Part shown: positions 8,112 through 15,363 of the stretch, piece after piece
Numbering within the stretch: position 1 is the first letter of the stretch
Layout of the letters: every line of letters begins with the position of its first letter
Position numbers and translations under genes: made by a program
The notes under the pieces: model-generated
The model's database searches: none
What the model saw: only the letters and a program-made list of their open reading frames with translations
What the model was told of the DNA's origin: nothing
From: JABWBR01 sp036741235
GTDB lineage: Bacteria > Bacteroidota > Bacteroidia > Chitinophagales > Saprospiraceae
Assembly (NCBI GenBank): GCA_036741235.1
Contig: DAINSQ010000050.1
Coordinates: forward strand, 1-28,285
Length of the DNA: 28,285 bases
Reading direction: 5' to 3'

Positions 8112-9371
8112 TTACCCTGGCAACTCCTCTCCGGCTTTGTGAAGTTTGCGGACGCGAATGGTGTCAATTTTTGTCTGACTCACCGATTCCAGGATAAAAA
8201 GGTAATCGTCGAGTATTATTTCGGCGCCTTGCTCGGGGATTTCGCCGGTAGTCATGACCAGGTACCCCGACAAGGTGAGGTAATCGCCTTCCGGGAAGTG
8301 CAGCTGCGGGTACTTTTCGTTGAGGTAGTCGATTTCGAGGCGCCCGGAAAAGATAAATTCGGTATCGGAAAGCTGTTCTTCGATGTGTTCGTCTTCTTCG
8401 TCGTGTTCGTCTTCGATATCGCCGAAAATTTCTTCGAGCAGGTCTTCGAGGGTAATTACTCCGGAGATGCCGCCAAATTCATTGACAACACAGGCTATGC
8501 TGGTGCGCTCGCGGATAAACCGGTCGAGCAGGTCGGTAGCGCGGGTTATTTCAGGCACAAAACCGATGGGCAAGATCAGCGATTTAATATCTGAAGTTTG
8601 TGTAAACAATTGCTGATGATGTACATACCCCTTCACATTATCGATATCGCCCTCTGTGATGAGCAGGCGCGATAATTTGGTTTCGGCAAATAATTGTTCG
8701 AGGGCTTCTACCCCGGCGCTTATATCGATATGCTCAACTTCCGGGCGGGGCACCATACAGTCGCGCACCCTCACATCGCGCAGGTTGAGCACATTGCCGA
8801 AAAGTTCTTTGTCAATTTCATTTTCTTCACTGGTACGGGCATTATTGACAAAATCTTCGAGGTCGAGGCGGGTGCTCACTGCTTCCGATCGCTCAAAAGC
8901 GGTATGGAAGAACAATTTGAGGATCAGATTGGCTATTTTGATGAAAATCCATGATAAGGGCCATAATAATATTTTGTTGACCCATAAAATATGTGCGGAG
9001 AATAATAACAACCTGTCGGGGAATAATCGGAAAAATAATTTGGGCAACCATTCCGCAATCAAAAAGAATACCAGTGCAATAATAATAATTGCGGCTATCA
9101 GCCCCCAACCGTCAACGGGAAAATGAAACCAGTAATGCAGCATCCACGAGGCAAAAAGGACATAAGCCCCCATGGCCAGGGTGTTGCCCAACATCAGGGT
9201 AGCCAGAAAATCGGCGGGTTTTTCGTAAAAACCGGCGATGATTTCCCCCCGTCGCTCCCCCCGCTTTTTGCGGCGTTCCATTTGGAATTTGTTGGCAGAA
9301 AGAAAGGCAATTTCGACGCCTGCAAATAATGCAGAGAGCAGTAAGAAAAATATGATCAGCGCGATCAGCAT
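8112..9371 (-). CDS. CNNM/CBS-domain transporter (HlyC/CorC, hemolysin family; GldE-like)
   Basis: An inner-membrane protein of 419 residues with the normal architecture: DUF21/CNNM transmembrane domain (about 1-190, helices near 1-22, 58-80, 90-112, 122-155), a pair of CBS domains (about 203-325) and a C-terminal CorC_HlyC domain (about 335-415). The CBS junction carries VVNEFGGISGVITLEDLLEE followed by an acidic run (DIEDEHDEEDEH), the family hallmark. CNNM/CorC proteins are linked to Mg2+ or Co2+ export; the 'hemolysin' name is historical. In Bacteroidota, GldE is a relative tied to gliding, and this protein cannot be separated from it by eye. Its ATG overlaps the stop of the upstream lptC gene (TAATG), implying translational coupling. 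Confidence 0.92.
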   Translation of the reverse strand: MLIALIIFFLLLSALFAGVEIAFLSANKFQMERRKKRGERRGEIIAGFYEKPADFLATLMLGNTLAMGAYVLFASWMLHYWFHFPVDGWGLIAAIIIIALVFFLIAEWLPKLFFRLFPDRLLLFSAHILWVNKILLWPLSWIFIKIANLILKLFFHTAFERSEAVSTRLDLEDFVNNARTSEENEIDKELFGNVLNLRDVRVRDCMVPRPEVEHIDISAGVEALEQLFAETKLSRLLITEGDIDNVKGYVHHQQLFTQTSDIKSLILPIGFVPEITRATDLLDRFIRERTSIACVVNEFGGISGVITLEDLLEEIFGDIEDEHDEEDEHIEEQLSDTEFIFSGRLEIDYLNEKYPQLHFPEGDYLTLSGYLVMTTGEIPEQGAEIILDDYLFILESVSQTKIDTIRVRKLHKAGEELPG

Positions 9372-9946
9372 TATTGTTGCTGCTTTTCTTGTTCTTTGTC
9401 GAGTTCGTCTACTACTATGCGTCCTTCCACGGCATTGATACGGGCGTTGGTGAAGTCCTGGTTCGATTCAAAACCGTGGCCGTATATGATCTCCTGGGGG
9501 CGGGTGATGACCACAAATTTGTCGGAATATACTTTTTGAAGCTTTTCATCCCAAATGAGTTCTTCGGTTTCCAGCCGCTCGCCTTGAATGCTTTGCCACA
9601 CCACGCTATCCTGAACCAATACCTGCCCTTTTCGCTCCATGCGAATGGCGTATTTTGCGTCAAGCCGGCTGGCAAGGCGTTCATAAAGATCGAAAAAATC
9701 GACGTGAACCCCGTCGGGAAATTCCTGCCTGGGGTCGTTGGGGTCTCGGTAAGTAAGCATGGTTGGGCCGGCGATGCGCACGCGCACTTTTGCGGAATCG
9801 CTGTAAATTATTTCAACCTCTTCGGCGGTTTCTACTTTGGGATCCAGTTTGGCTTGAAAAGCGGCTATGTCGCCTGGATCGTTTTCACAGCCAATAGCCA
9901 GCAGGATCAAGTATGAAAAAGCGACTATTGCCGGTATTTTTGACAT
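9371..9946 (-). CDS. lptC: LPS export ABC transporter periplasmic protein LptC (lipoprotein form)
   Basis: A 191-residue protein with a short hydrophobic N-terminus ending in a lipobox (LAIGC, Cys20), so it is probably membrane-anchored through lipid, as in many Bacteroidota LptC proteins. The remainder fits the LptC/OstA beta-jellyroll: an opening 'EIIYSDSAKVRVRIAGP' strand, then RLDAKYAIRM, ETEELIWDEK and GHGFESNQDFTNARI, the last two being the family's typical C-terminal blocks. LptC bridges the LptBFG ABC transporter and LptA to carry lipopolysaccharide across the periplasm. The lptA and lptB genes are not in this window. The C-terminus ends in a charged Glu/Gln tail. It is divergent from the anti-sigma gene (about 150 bases between start codons). 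Confidence 0.9.
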   Translation of the reverse strand: MSKIPAIVAFSYLILLAIGCENDPGDIAAFQAKLDPKVETAEEVEIIYSDSAKVRVRIAGPTMLTYRDPNDPRQEFPDGVHVDFFDLYERLASRLDAKYAIRMERKGQVLVQDSVVWQSIQGERLETEELIWDEKLQKVYSDKFVVITRPQEIIYGHGFESNQDFTNARINAVEGRIVVDELDKEQEKQQQ

Positions 9947-10096
9947 GGCGTTGCTGTTTTATCTGCAAATATCGGGATTTTTTTGTTCTCTGTTCTTTTA
10001 AACTACGAAGGGCTGAACTGCGAGGCAATATCATGAACCTTTCCCCAATAATCTTGTTGACTTCTTGTTTGAACCCGAACAATTGTGTCAAAATGC

Positions 10097-10816
10097 ATGA
10101 GTAAAGAAGAGTTTTTGGCTTCAGGCTTATTGGAAAAATATGTGCTTGACCTGGCTACGTTGGAGGAGCGCAGGGAGGTGGAGCGTTTTGCACAAGAGCA
10201 CCCCGATATAAGGGCAGAATTAGAAGCGCTGAAGCTGGCTATGGGCGAATACGCTGGAACGCGCACCCCCTTGCCCCCGCGTCAAAAACAGTCGACACTC
10301 AGCCGCTATCGGTGGTTGCCTGCGCTTGGATTTGTCGCGCTTGGATTTGTCGCACTTTGGGAATATCGACAATGGGATCAGGCCGCTGAGCAACTCTCGC
10401 GGCTGAGCGCCGAATACGCCACCTTGCAGCATCGCTGCGCCCAAACCCAGGCCCAACACGAAGAGATTGCGCGCCTTCACGCTTTTGTCCACCACCGCCA
10501 TACGCATGCCATCTATTTGCACGGTACGCAAAAAGCCCCGGAGGCCATAGCCATCGTGTATTGGAACAAAACTGCGCGCCGCGCATACTGCAACCCGGGG
10601 TCATTGCCTCCGCCGCCGTCGGGCAAGCAATACCAGATATGGGCCGATGTGAACGGCCAAATGATTAACATCGGCCTGCTCCAACACCCGGGCGACGATA
10701 TGCAAGCCCTGCAATTCATCGACAACGCCGAAAGCCTGAATATCACCCTCGAACCTGCCGGCGGCAGCGAACATCCCACCGTTGAACTGCTGTACGTGAA
10801 TGCAGAGATAGGATAA
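10097..10816 (+). CDS. Anti-sigma factor, RskA family
   Basis: A 239-residue inner-membrane regulator. The N-terminal cytoplasmic part (about 1-55: SGLLEKYVLDLATLEERREVE) matches the anti-sigma domain that sequesters an ECF sigma factor; one transmembrane helix follows (about 72-86); then a coiled-coil-like stretch (about 90-130) and an RskA-type periplasmic domain, recognised from LPPPPSGKQYQIWADVNG. ATG at 10097 is preferred; a GTG at 10085 would add four residues, MSKC. The usual cotranscribed sigma gene is absent: upstream is a divergent lptC and downstream an outer-membrane-type protein, so the partner must lie elsewhere or be lost. The membrane helix is encoded by a perfect 15-bp tandem duplication. 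The periplasmic domain is normal in length. Confidence 0.85.
   Translation: MSKEEFLASGLLEKYVLDLATLEERREVERFAQEHPDIRAELEALKLAMGEYAGTRTPLPPRQKQSTLSRYRWLPALGFVALGFVALWEYRQWDQAAEQLSRLSAEYATLQHRCAQTQAQHEEIARLHAFVHHRHTHAIYLHGTQKAPEAIAIVYWNKTARRAYCNPGSLPPPPSGKQYQIWADVNGQMINIGLLQHPGDDMQALQFIDNAESLNITLEPAGGSEHPTVELLYVNAEIG
10322..10351 (+). repeat. Perfect 15-bp tandem duplication inside the anti-sigma transmembrane helix
   Basis: Two identical adjacent copies of gcgcttggatttgtc occupy 10322-10336 and 10337-10351. They encode the repeated pentapeptide ALGFV in frame, so the helix reads PALGFVALGFVALW. Because 15 is a multiple of three, loss of one copy would shorten the membrane span by five residues without a frameshift. 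Confidence 0.95.
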
Positions 10817-10930
10817 TCAAAAAAATCCGTTTTGCTCCCCTTTTTAGCGGCTTGAGTACATCCGTGCTTGAAACCTTTCACCCCCTGCCTGCACCTTTGG
10901 GTTGTATTGTTAATCAAAAACCCGTTTACC

Positions 10931-11545
10931 ATGATCATTCCGCTTTTTCCCTTTGGCGCAGGCAGATGGATTAACGCTATCGGCATCGCGTTGTTGCTGT
11001 TATTAACGCTGCAACTCAACGCTCAGGACAACCGTAGCGGCAAGTCGCTACCTATTTCGATCAGCCTTTTTTCTGAATCGGTCAGCTTGCCCAATTTCAG
11101 GGGGTTTTTCAGCAATCCCAACTGGGGGGTGCGCATAGGCACTGAGTTTTACTACCGCCAACGCGACGGCCACCAGCTATTGCAGAACGTCCAACTGGGC
11201 TATTACCGCCACAATGGGTTCCAGCAAGGCGTTTTTGCTACTACATCCTTTGGCTATCGCAAATTTTTCGGCAACTTTTTCGCCGATGCTACTATTGGCG
11301 GCGGTTACCTGCACCTCATCTCTGAAATGCGCCGCTATGAACCCGATGGCGACGGCTACCGCCCCGCTTCCCTGCGAATGCACAAGTTTATGCCCGTGGT
11401 CGGCCTGGGGGTCGGTTACCGCTTCAACAAGGTGTCGATCTTCTCCCGCTATGAAGCCTTTGGCGAAATGCCTTTTAATTATAAAGGCGTGCCGGTGTTG
11501 CCCCACAAAATGCTTCACGTGGGAGCGCTGATCAACGGTTTATAA
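10931..11545 (+). CDS. Small secreted outer-membrane beta-barrel-like protein, function unknown
   Basis: A 204-residue protein with a signal peptide (about 1-31, hydrophobic core LLLLLTLQL, cleavage after LNA). The mature part alternates polar and aromatic residues in short strands separated by Gly/Asn turns (GVRIGTEFYYRQ, NVQLGYYRH, ATTSFGYRKFFG, GLGVGYRFN, VSIFSRYEAF), typical of small outer-membrane beta-barrels; no named family is recognised. The ATG at 10931 is chosen because it places the signal peptide at the N-terminus; an upstream start at 10868 would add 21 residues ahead of it. It is 34 bases upstream of the serine hydrolase gene, so the two may be one transcript, possibly together with the anti-sigma gene 114 bases before. 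Confidence 0.72.
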   Translation: MIIPLFPFGAGRWINAIGIALLLLLTLQLNAQDNRSGKSLPISISLFSESVSLPNFRGFFSNPNWGVRIGTEFYYRQRDGHQLLQNVQLGYYRHNGFQQGVFATTSFGYRKFFGNFFADATIGGGYLHLISEMRRYEPDGDGYRPASLRMHKFMPVVGLGVGYRFNKVSIFSRYEAFGEMPFNYKGVPVLPHKMLHVGALINGL

Positions 11546-11579
11546 GATCAATTAGATTTTTATGCTAAAAAACACATTT

Positions 11580-12719
11580 ATGAAAAACCTGATAATTGCA
11601 ACTTTACTGTTGCTCGGCGCAACAGCTTGCGAAAAAGACATCTTCATACCCCAACCCGACGTTATTGACGACGTCAGCTATGCAAATCACCCAAAGCACC
11701 AGCAATACCTGGAGCAACTGGAATCGTACCGCAAAAACACCGGCTCTCCCGGCGCTATCCTGCTCATACAGCGCCAGGGTGAACCCCTGTGGGCGGGCGC
11801 AGTGGGCAAATCCAATCTGGAACACCAAACGGATATGCGTACCAATACGCCTTTCCGCGTGGGCAGCATCACCAAAATGTTTGTAGCCGCCGCCGTACTC
11901 CGTTTCGTTGAACAGGGCCGGCTGAGCCTCGACGACCAACTCGGCGCGAGGTTGCCCAAAGTCGTAGGCAAAATACCCCAGTCGGACAAAATCACTATCC
12001 GCCACCTGCTAAGCCACCTGTCGGGTATCGTCGACCCCCCCAACGAAAGCAAGCGCTATCAACTCGAACTCGTCGACAACCCCGAACGAATGGATGATAA
12101 AAGTATCGATCAATTGCTGGAAGACTACGTTTACGGCAAACCGCTTCATTTCCAACCCGGTACAGCCTACTCCTACAGCAATACCAACTTCTGGCTGTTG
12201 GGGCAGATCATCGAGTCGGTTGACGGCAAAACCGTACAACAAGTTCTCGACGAGTTGATCTTTACGCCGCTAAATTTGAAACATACCTACCTCGAGCAAC
12301 GCGACGACCGCAATGTGGCCCGCGGGTATGCCGATATCTACGGCGACGGCAATTTGCTCGATGTGAGCCGCTGGGACCGCGCCGATACCGACGGCAAAGC
12401 CGACGGCGGTATTATCAGTACGGCTACCGACCTGATGACGTTTATGTCGGCCCTGATGCAAGGCCAAATTATCTCCCCCGCCTCGGTGGAACTGATGAAG
12501 CAAGTGCAGTTGCCCGGCTGCGACAATATCTTCTGCGAATACGGACTGGGAATTGAACTCTGGCGTTTCGGCAGCGAAATCGGCTTCGGCCACAACGGCG
12601 GCTCAGTCGGCATAGAGGCGAATATTATCTATATGCCCGAAACCGGCAACCTCACGGTTATCTACAAAAACAACGGCAACGGCTCCGATAAGTCTTTCCT
12701 GGATGCCTACCTGAAGTAA
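11580..12719 (+). CDS. Serine beta-lactamase-fold hydrolase, lipoprotein (class C / D-Ala-D-Ala carboxypeptidase-like)
   Basis: A 379-residue envelope lipoprotein: signal with lipobox GATAC (Cys17). All three active-site motifs of the beta-lactamase/transpeptidase-like family are present: S96-I-T-K99 (nucleophile and base), Y199-S-N201, and H338-N-G340 replacing KTG, the form seen in class C-like esterases and DD-peptidases. The HLLSHLSGI segment (about 142-150) is the typical block of the family. The substrate is not predictable; cleavage of peptidoglycan stem peptides, D-amino acid peptides or esters is possible, and real beta-lactamase activity is not implied. The start MKNLIIATLLL is preferred; an ATG at 11562 would add six residues. 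A strong terminator follows 12 bases after the stop. Confidence 0.9.
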   Translation: MKNLIIATLLLLGATACEKDIFIPQPDVIDDVSYANHPKHQQYLEQLESYRKNTGSPGAILLIQRQGEPLWAGAVGKSNLEHQTDMRTNTPFRVGSITKMFVAAAVLRFVEQGRLSLDDQLGARLPKVVGKIPQSDKITIRHLLSHLSGIVDPPNESKRYQLELVDNPERMDDKSIDQLLEDYVYGKPLHFQPGTAYSYSNTNFWLLGQIIESVDGKTVQQVLDELIFTPLNLKHTYLEQRDDRNVARGYADIYGDGNLLDVSRWDRADTDGKADGGIISTATDLMTFMSALMQGQIISPASVELMKQVQLPGCDNIFCEYGLGIELWRFGSEIGFGHNGGSVGIEANIIYMPETGNLTVIYKNNGNGSDKSFLDAYLK

Positions 12720-12731
12720 TGCCTTTATCAC

Positions 12732-12764
12732 GCGGGAATGCTTGAATGTTCCCGCTTTTTTTTT
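12732..12764 (+). terminator. Rho-independent terminator after the serine hydrolase gene
   Basis: A 7-bp GC-rich stem (gcgggaa at 12732-12738, ttcccgc at 12749-12755) with a 10-base loop is followed by nine T residues. It ends the serine hydrolase transcript and isolates the yceI gene. Confidence 0.85.
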
Positions 12765-12787
12765 ATTTTTTTCGCTGTTGCTAAACA

Positions 12788-12814
12788 AATGTATATACAT
12801 TGATGTTTAAACAT
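12788..12814. promoter_or_regulatory. Twin ATGTNNNNACAT palindromes upstream of yceI, probable operator
   Basis: Two perfect palindromes lie side by side: aatgtatatacatt (12788-12801) and atgtttaaacat (12803-12814). Both share the half-site ATGT and have the form ATGTNNNNACAT; their centres are 14 bp apart. They end 26 bases before the yceI ATG. A loose -33 TTG is at 12778-12780 and a TAcaTTG at 12796-12802, so the sites would overlap a promoter, but that promoter match is imperfect. The regulator is not identified. Confidence 0.6.
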
Positions 12815-12840
12815 TATTATTTCTCAAAAAAAGAAAAACC

Positions 12841-13389
12841 ATGTCTACAGCAACAGCAACACAGACGGCTACCTGGGCCATTGATAATGCGCATTCAGAG
12901 ATCAGCTTCAAGGTAAAACACCTGATGATCACCAACGTAACGGGTTATTTCCGGGAGTTCGGCGGTTTTATCACGCCGACGGAAAATGGATTGGAGGGCG
13001 CCTATGCCGAATTTTTCGCCAAAACGGGCAGCATTGACACCAACCAGAAAGACCGCGACGCGCACTTGCAGAGCGACGATTTCTTCAACGCTGCACAGTA
13101 TCCCGAGCTTCGTTTTGTATCAACGGCATTTGAGCATGCGGGCGGCAACCAGTACAAAATGACCGGCCACATGACGATCCGCGACATCACGAAAGAAGTA
13201 ACCTTTAACGTAGAATCGCTGGGAGAAGTAAAAGACCCGTACGGCAATACCAAAGCAGGTTTTGAGATCACGGGTTCCATCAACCGCCAGGAATTCGGCT
13301 TGCGCTGGAGCGCAGTAACGGAAGCCGGCGGCATTGTAGTAAGCGATGAGGTACGCCTGCAACTGAATGTACAAGTAGTGAAGGGGTAA
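12841..13389 (+). CDS. YceI family protein (lipocalin-like, isoprenoid-binding type)
   Basis: A 182-residue protein of normal YceI length. The family fold is a lipocalin-like barrel that binds polyisoprenoid chains. Diagnostic segments: the opening WAIDNAHSEISFKVKHLMI, the central HLQSDDFFNAAQYPELRF, the GHMTIRDITKEVTF strand, and the closing FGLRWSAVTEAGG. There is no signal peptide (the N-terminus is a Thr/Ala-rich segment), so it is probably cytoplasmic, unlike the periplasmic E. coli YceI. Its own transcription unit is likely: a terminator precedes it and twin palindromes sit just upstream. The 3' end is only 8 bases from the convergent radA gene. In several bacteria such proteins are induced by stress; that is family knowledge, not shown here. 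Confidence 0.93.
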   Translation: MSTATATQTATWAIDNAHSEISFKVKHLMITNVTGYFREFGGFITPTENGLEGAYAEFFAKTGSIDTNQKDRDAHLQSDDFFNAAQYPELRFVSTAFEHAGGNQYKMTGHMTIRDITKEVTFNVESLGEVKDPYGNTKAGFEITGSINRQEFGLRWSAVTEAGGIVVSDEVRLQLNVQVVKG

Positions 13390-13397
13390 TCCTCCTT

Positions 13398-14777
13398 TCA
13401 CGCAAAAAGGGCCCTGTACAATTCCTCTACCTTGCCAATAGTACGCACTTTGATATGGTAGCGGTCTGTGTCCAGGCCCTTTGTATTATATTTCGAAATA
13501 TAAATTTCCTTAAACCCCAATCGGTCGGCTTCCTGAATGCGTTGTTCGATGCGGGTAACGGCCCTGATCTCTCCCGAGAGGCCCACCTCGCCGGCGAAGC
13601 AAATATTAGAAGGGATCGACACATCTTCGAGCGAAGATATCAGCGCGCAAACGATGGCCAGGTCGATGGCCGGGTCATCAACGCGGATCCCCCCCGCGAT
13701 ATTGAGAAAAACATCGTTGACGGCGAAAGGAAGCCCGCCGCGTTTTTCGAGCACCGCCAACAGCATACTCAGCCGGCGCAAGTCGAACCCCGTGGCGGAG
13801 CGCTGGGGCGTGCCATACACCGCGCGGCTCACCAGCGCCTGCGTTTCGATGAGCATAGGGCGCATACCCTCCATAGTAGCCGCCACGGCGCTGCCGCTGA
13901 GGTCCTCATCTTTCTGTGACAGCAGCAGCTCGCTGGGGTTGGACACCTCGCGCAATCCGCCCGATTGCATCTCATAGATGCCCATTTCGTCGGTAGAGCC
14001 GAAGCGGTTTTTGAGGGTGCGCAAAATGCGGTACGAGTAGTGCTGGTCGCCTTCAAACTGTAATACCGTATCTACAATATGCTCCAGCAATTTGGGGCCC
14101 GCGATAGACCCTTCCTTGGTAATATGCCCAATCAGGAATACCGGGATATTCGTTTCCTTGGCGAAGCGCTGCATTTCGCCGGCGCATTCGCGCACTTGGG
14201 AGATACTGCCCGGAGTAGATTCGATATGCGGTGATGACAGCGTTTGGATACTATCGATAATAACGAGTTGGGGCCCTGTTTGCTGGGCTACCGTCAGAAT
14301 TTTGTCGGTATTGGTTTCGGTGAGTACCAGGCAATTGCTATTGCTGCCGCCGAGGCGTTCGGCGCGCATTTTGATTTGTTCTTCGCTTTCCTCGCCTGAT
14401 ACGTACAATGTAATGGCGTTGACCTGCAGGGCTAGTTGCAGTAGCAGCGTCGACTTGCCAATACCGGGTTGGCCGCCGATCAGCACGATAGAGCCCGGTA
14501 CGATACCGCCGCCCATCACCCGGTTAAGTTCTTTATCGGGGGTGATCAGTCGCTGGGTATTGCCGGCCTGGATTTCGCTGAGCGGTATGGCTCGGGCCTG
14601 GTGGCCGCCCGATTGAGGCCCTTTCCAACTGCGCTGCTTCTCTTCCTGCGCGGTGGGTTTCGCCACTATTTCTTCCACATAGGTATTCCATTCGCCGCAG
14701 GCCGGGCATTTGCCGAGCCATTTGGGCGATGTAGCGCCGCAGTTAGTGCAGGCAAAGATGGATTTTACTTTAGACAA
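13398..14777 (-). CDS. radA: DNA repair protein RadA
   Basis: A 459-residue RecA-like ATPase that promotes branch migration during recombinational repair. In order: an N-terminal C4 zinc finger (CTNCG about residue 10 and CPACG about residue 29), a Walker A loop GGQPGIGKST (about 102-111), the RadA-specific KNRFG motif (in LKNRFGSTDEMG), and a C-terminal Lon-protease-like domain without protease residues (from about 280). The length and all signature motifs are complete. It begins 9 bases after the stop of the GNAT gene on the same strand and is probably cotranscribed with it. Confidence 0.97.
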   Translation of the reverse strand: MSKVKSIFACTNCGATSPKWLGKCPACGEWNTYVEEIVAKPTAQEEKQRSWKGPQSGGHQARAIPLSEIQAGNTQRLITPDKELNRVMGGGIVPGSIVLIGGQPGIGKSTLLLQLALQVNAITLYVSGEESEEQIKMRAERLGGSNSNCLVLTETNTDKILTVAQQTGPQLVIIDSIQTLSSPHIESTPGSISQVRECAGEMQRFAKETNIPVFLIGHITKEGSIAGPKLLEHIVDTVLQFEGDQHYSYRILRTLKNRFGSTDEMGIYEMQSGGLREVSNPSELLLSQKDEDLSGSAVAATMEGMRPMLIETQALVSRAVYGTPQRSATGFDLRRLSMLLAVLEKRGGLPFAVNDVFLNIAGGIRVDDPAIDLAIVCALISSLEDVSIPSNICFAGEVGLSGEIRAVTRIEQRIQEADRLGFKEIYISKYNTKGLDTDRYHIKVRTIGKVEELYRALFA

Positions 14778-14786
14778 AGTACTGAT

Positions 14787-15266
14787 TTATAGTTTTTTAA
14801 ACATAATATACGCGTCGACATACCCCTGCGCTGCGTGGTGAAATCCGCCGGGTACGACGCCAATGATATCAAACCCGATCGATTGCCACAAGTGCACAGC
14901 GCCCTTATTGGAACTCACCACCATATTAAACTGCATACCGAGATAGCCGGCGTCTTTGGCAATAAGCAGCGAATGTTGCCCCAATTGGCGGCCAATGCCG
15001 CTGCCCCGCCAGGCCGCGTCAACCATGTAGGCCGCATTGGCGATATGGGCGCCGTGACCGGGCTGGTTGGGTGTTACGATATACGCCCCAACTATCTGGC
15101 CCCCTTCTTCAGCTACGTATACCAAATTATTTAAATTTACCCACGAGGATTCAATCTGCTCGCGCGTAGTGTTTTGGTCGTAAGCAAAATATATCCCCTC
15201 GTCGATGACGGCCTTAAAAAGCTGCCAGACGCGCTCCAAATCTCGTTGCTCGGCGGGGCGGATCAT
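14787..15266 (-). CDS. GNAT family N-acetyltransferase
   Basis: A 159-residue cytoplasmic acetyltransferase. It opens with IRPAEQRDLERV, the usual first strand of GNAT proteins, and carries motif A for acetyl-CoA binding: VDAAWRGSGIGRQLGQ (R/Q-x-x-G-x-G/A with RGSGIG). The later QFNMVVSSNKGAVHLWQSIGF is the typical motif B. The acceptor is unknown. The ATG is unusual: its T (15266) is also the first base of the 7-bp repeat array upstream, so the whole leader is repeat sequence with no ribosome-binding site. It lies between the lytic transglycosylase gene and radA. Confidence 0.9.
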   Translation of the reverse strand: MIRPAEQRDLERVWQLFKAVIDEGIYFAYDQNTTREQIESSWVNLNNLVYVAEEGGQIVGAYIVTPNQPGHGAHIANAAYMVDAAWRGSGIGRQLGQHSLLIAKDAGYLGMQFNMVVSSNKGAVHLWQSIGFDIIGVVPGGFHHAAQGYVDAYIMFKKL

Positions 15267-15360
15267 TGTAGGTTGTAGGTTGTAGGTTGTGGGTTGTGGG
15301 TTGTAGGTTGTAGGTTGAATTGTCCCAATAACCTACAACTTAGAACCTACAACCTACAAC
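15266..15360. repeat. Inverted 7-bp tandem repeat array (ttgtagg / cctacaa)
   Basis: Plus-strand arm: seven heptamers ttgtagg, ttgtagg, ttgtagg, ttgtggg, ttgtggg, ttgtagg, ttgtagg (15266-15314). A 17-base spacer (15315-15331) follows, then inverted units cctacaa, cttagaa (degenerate), cctacaa, cctacaa (15332-15359). The arms could pair into a long hairpin. It fills the whole gap between the lytic transglycosylase stop and the GNAT start, both read on the minus strand. Confidence 0.95.
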
Positions 15361-15363
15361 AAC

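Noticed and set aside
11580..12719. True class C beta-lactamase (resistance gene)
   Set aside because: It is a lipoprotein with an HNG third motif and a generic serine-hydrolase framework; many such proteins are esterases or peptidases, so a resistance call is not supported.
15266..15360. CRISPR array
   Set aside because: The units are contiguous 7-mers without unique spacers, followed by an inverted arm, and no cas gene is present.
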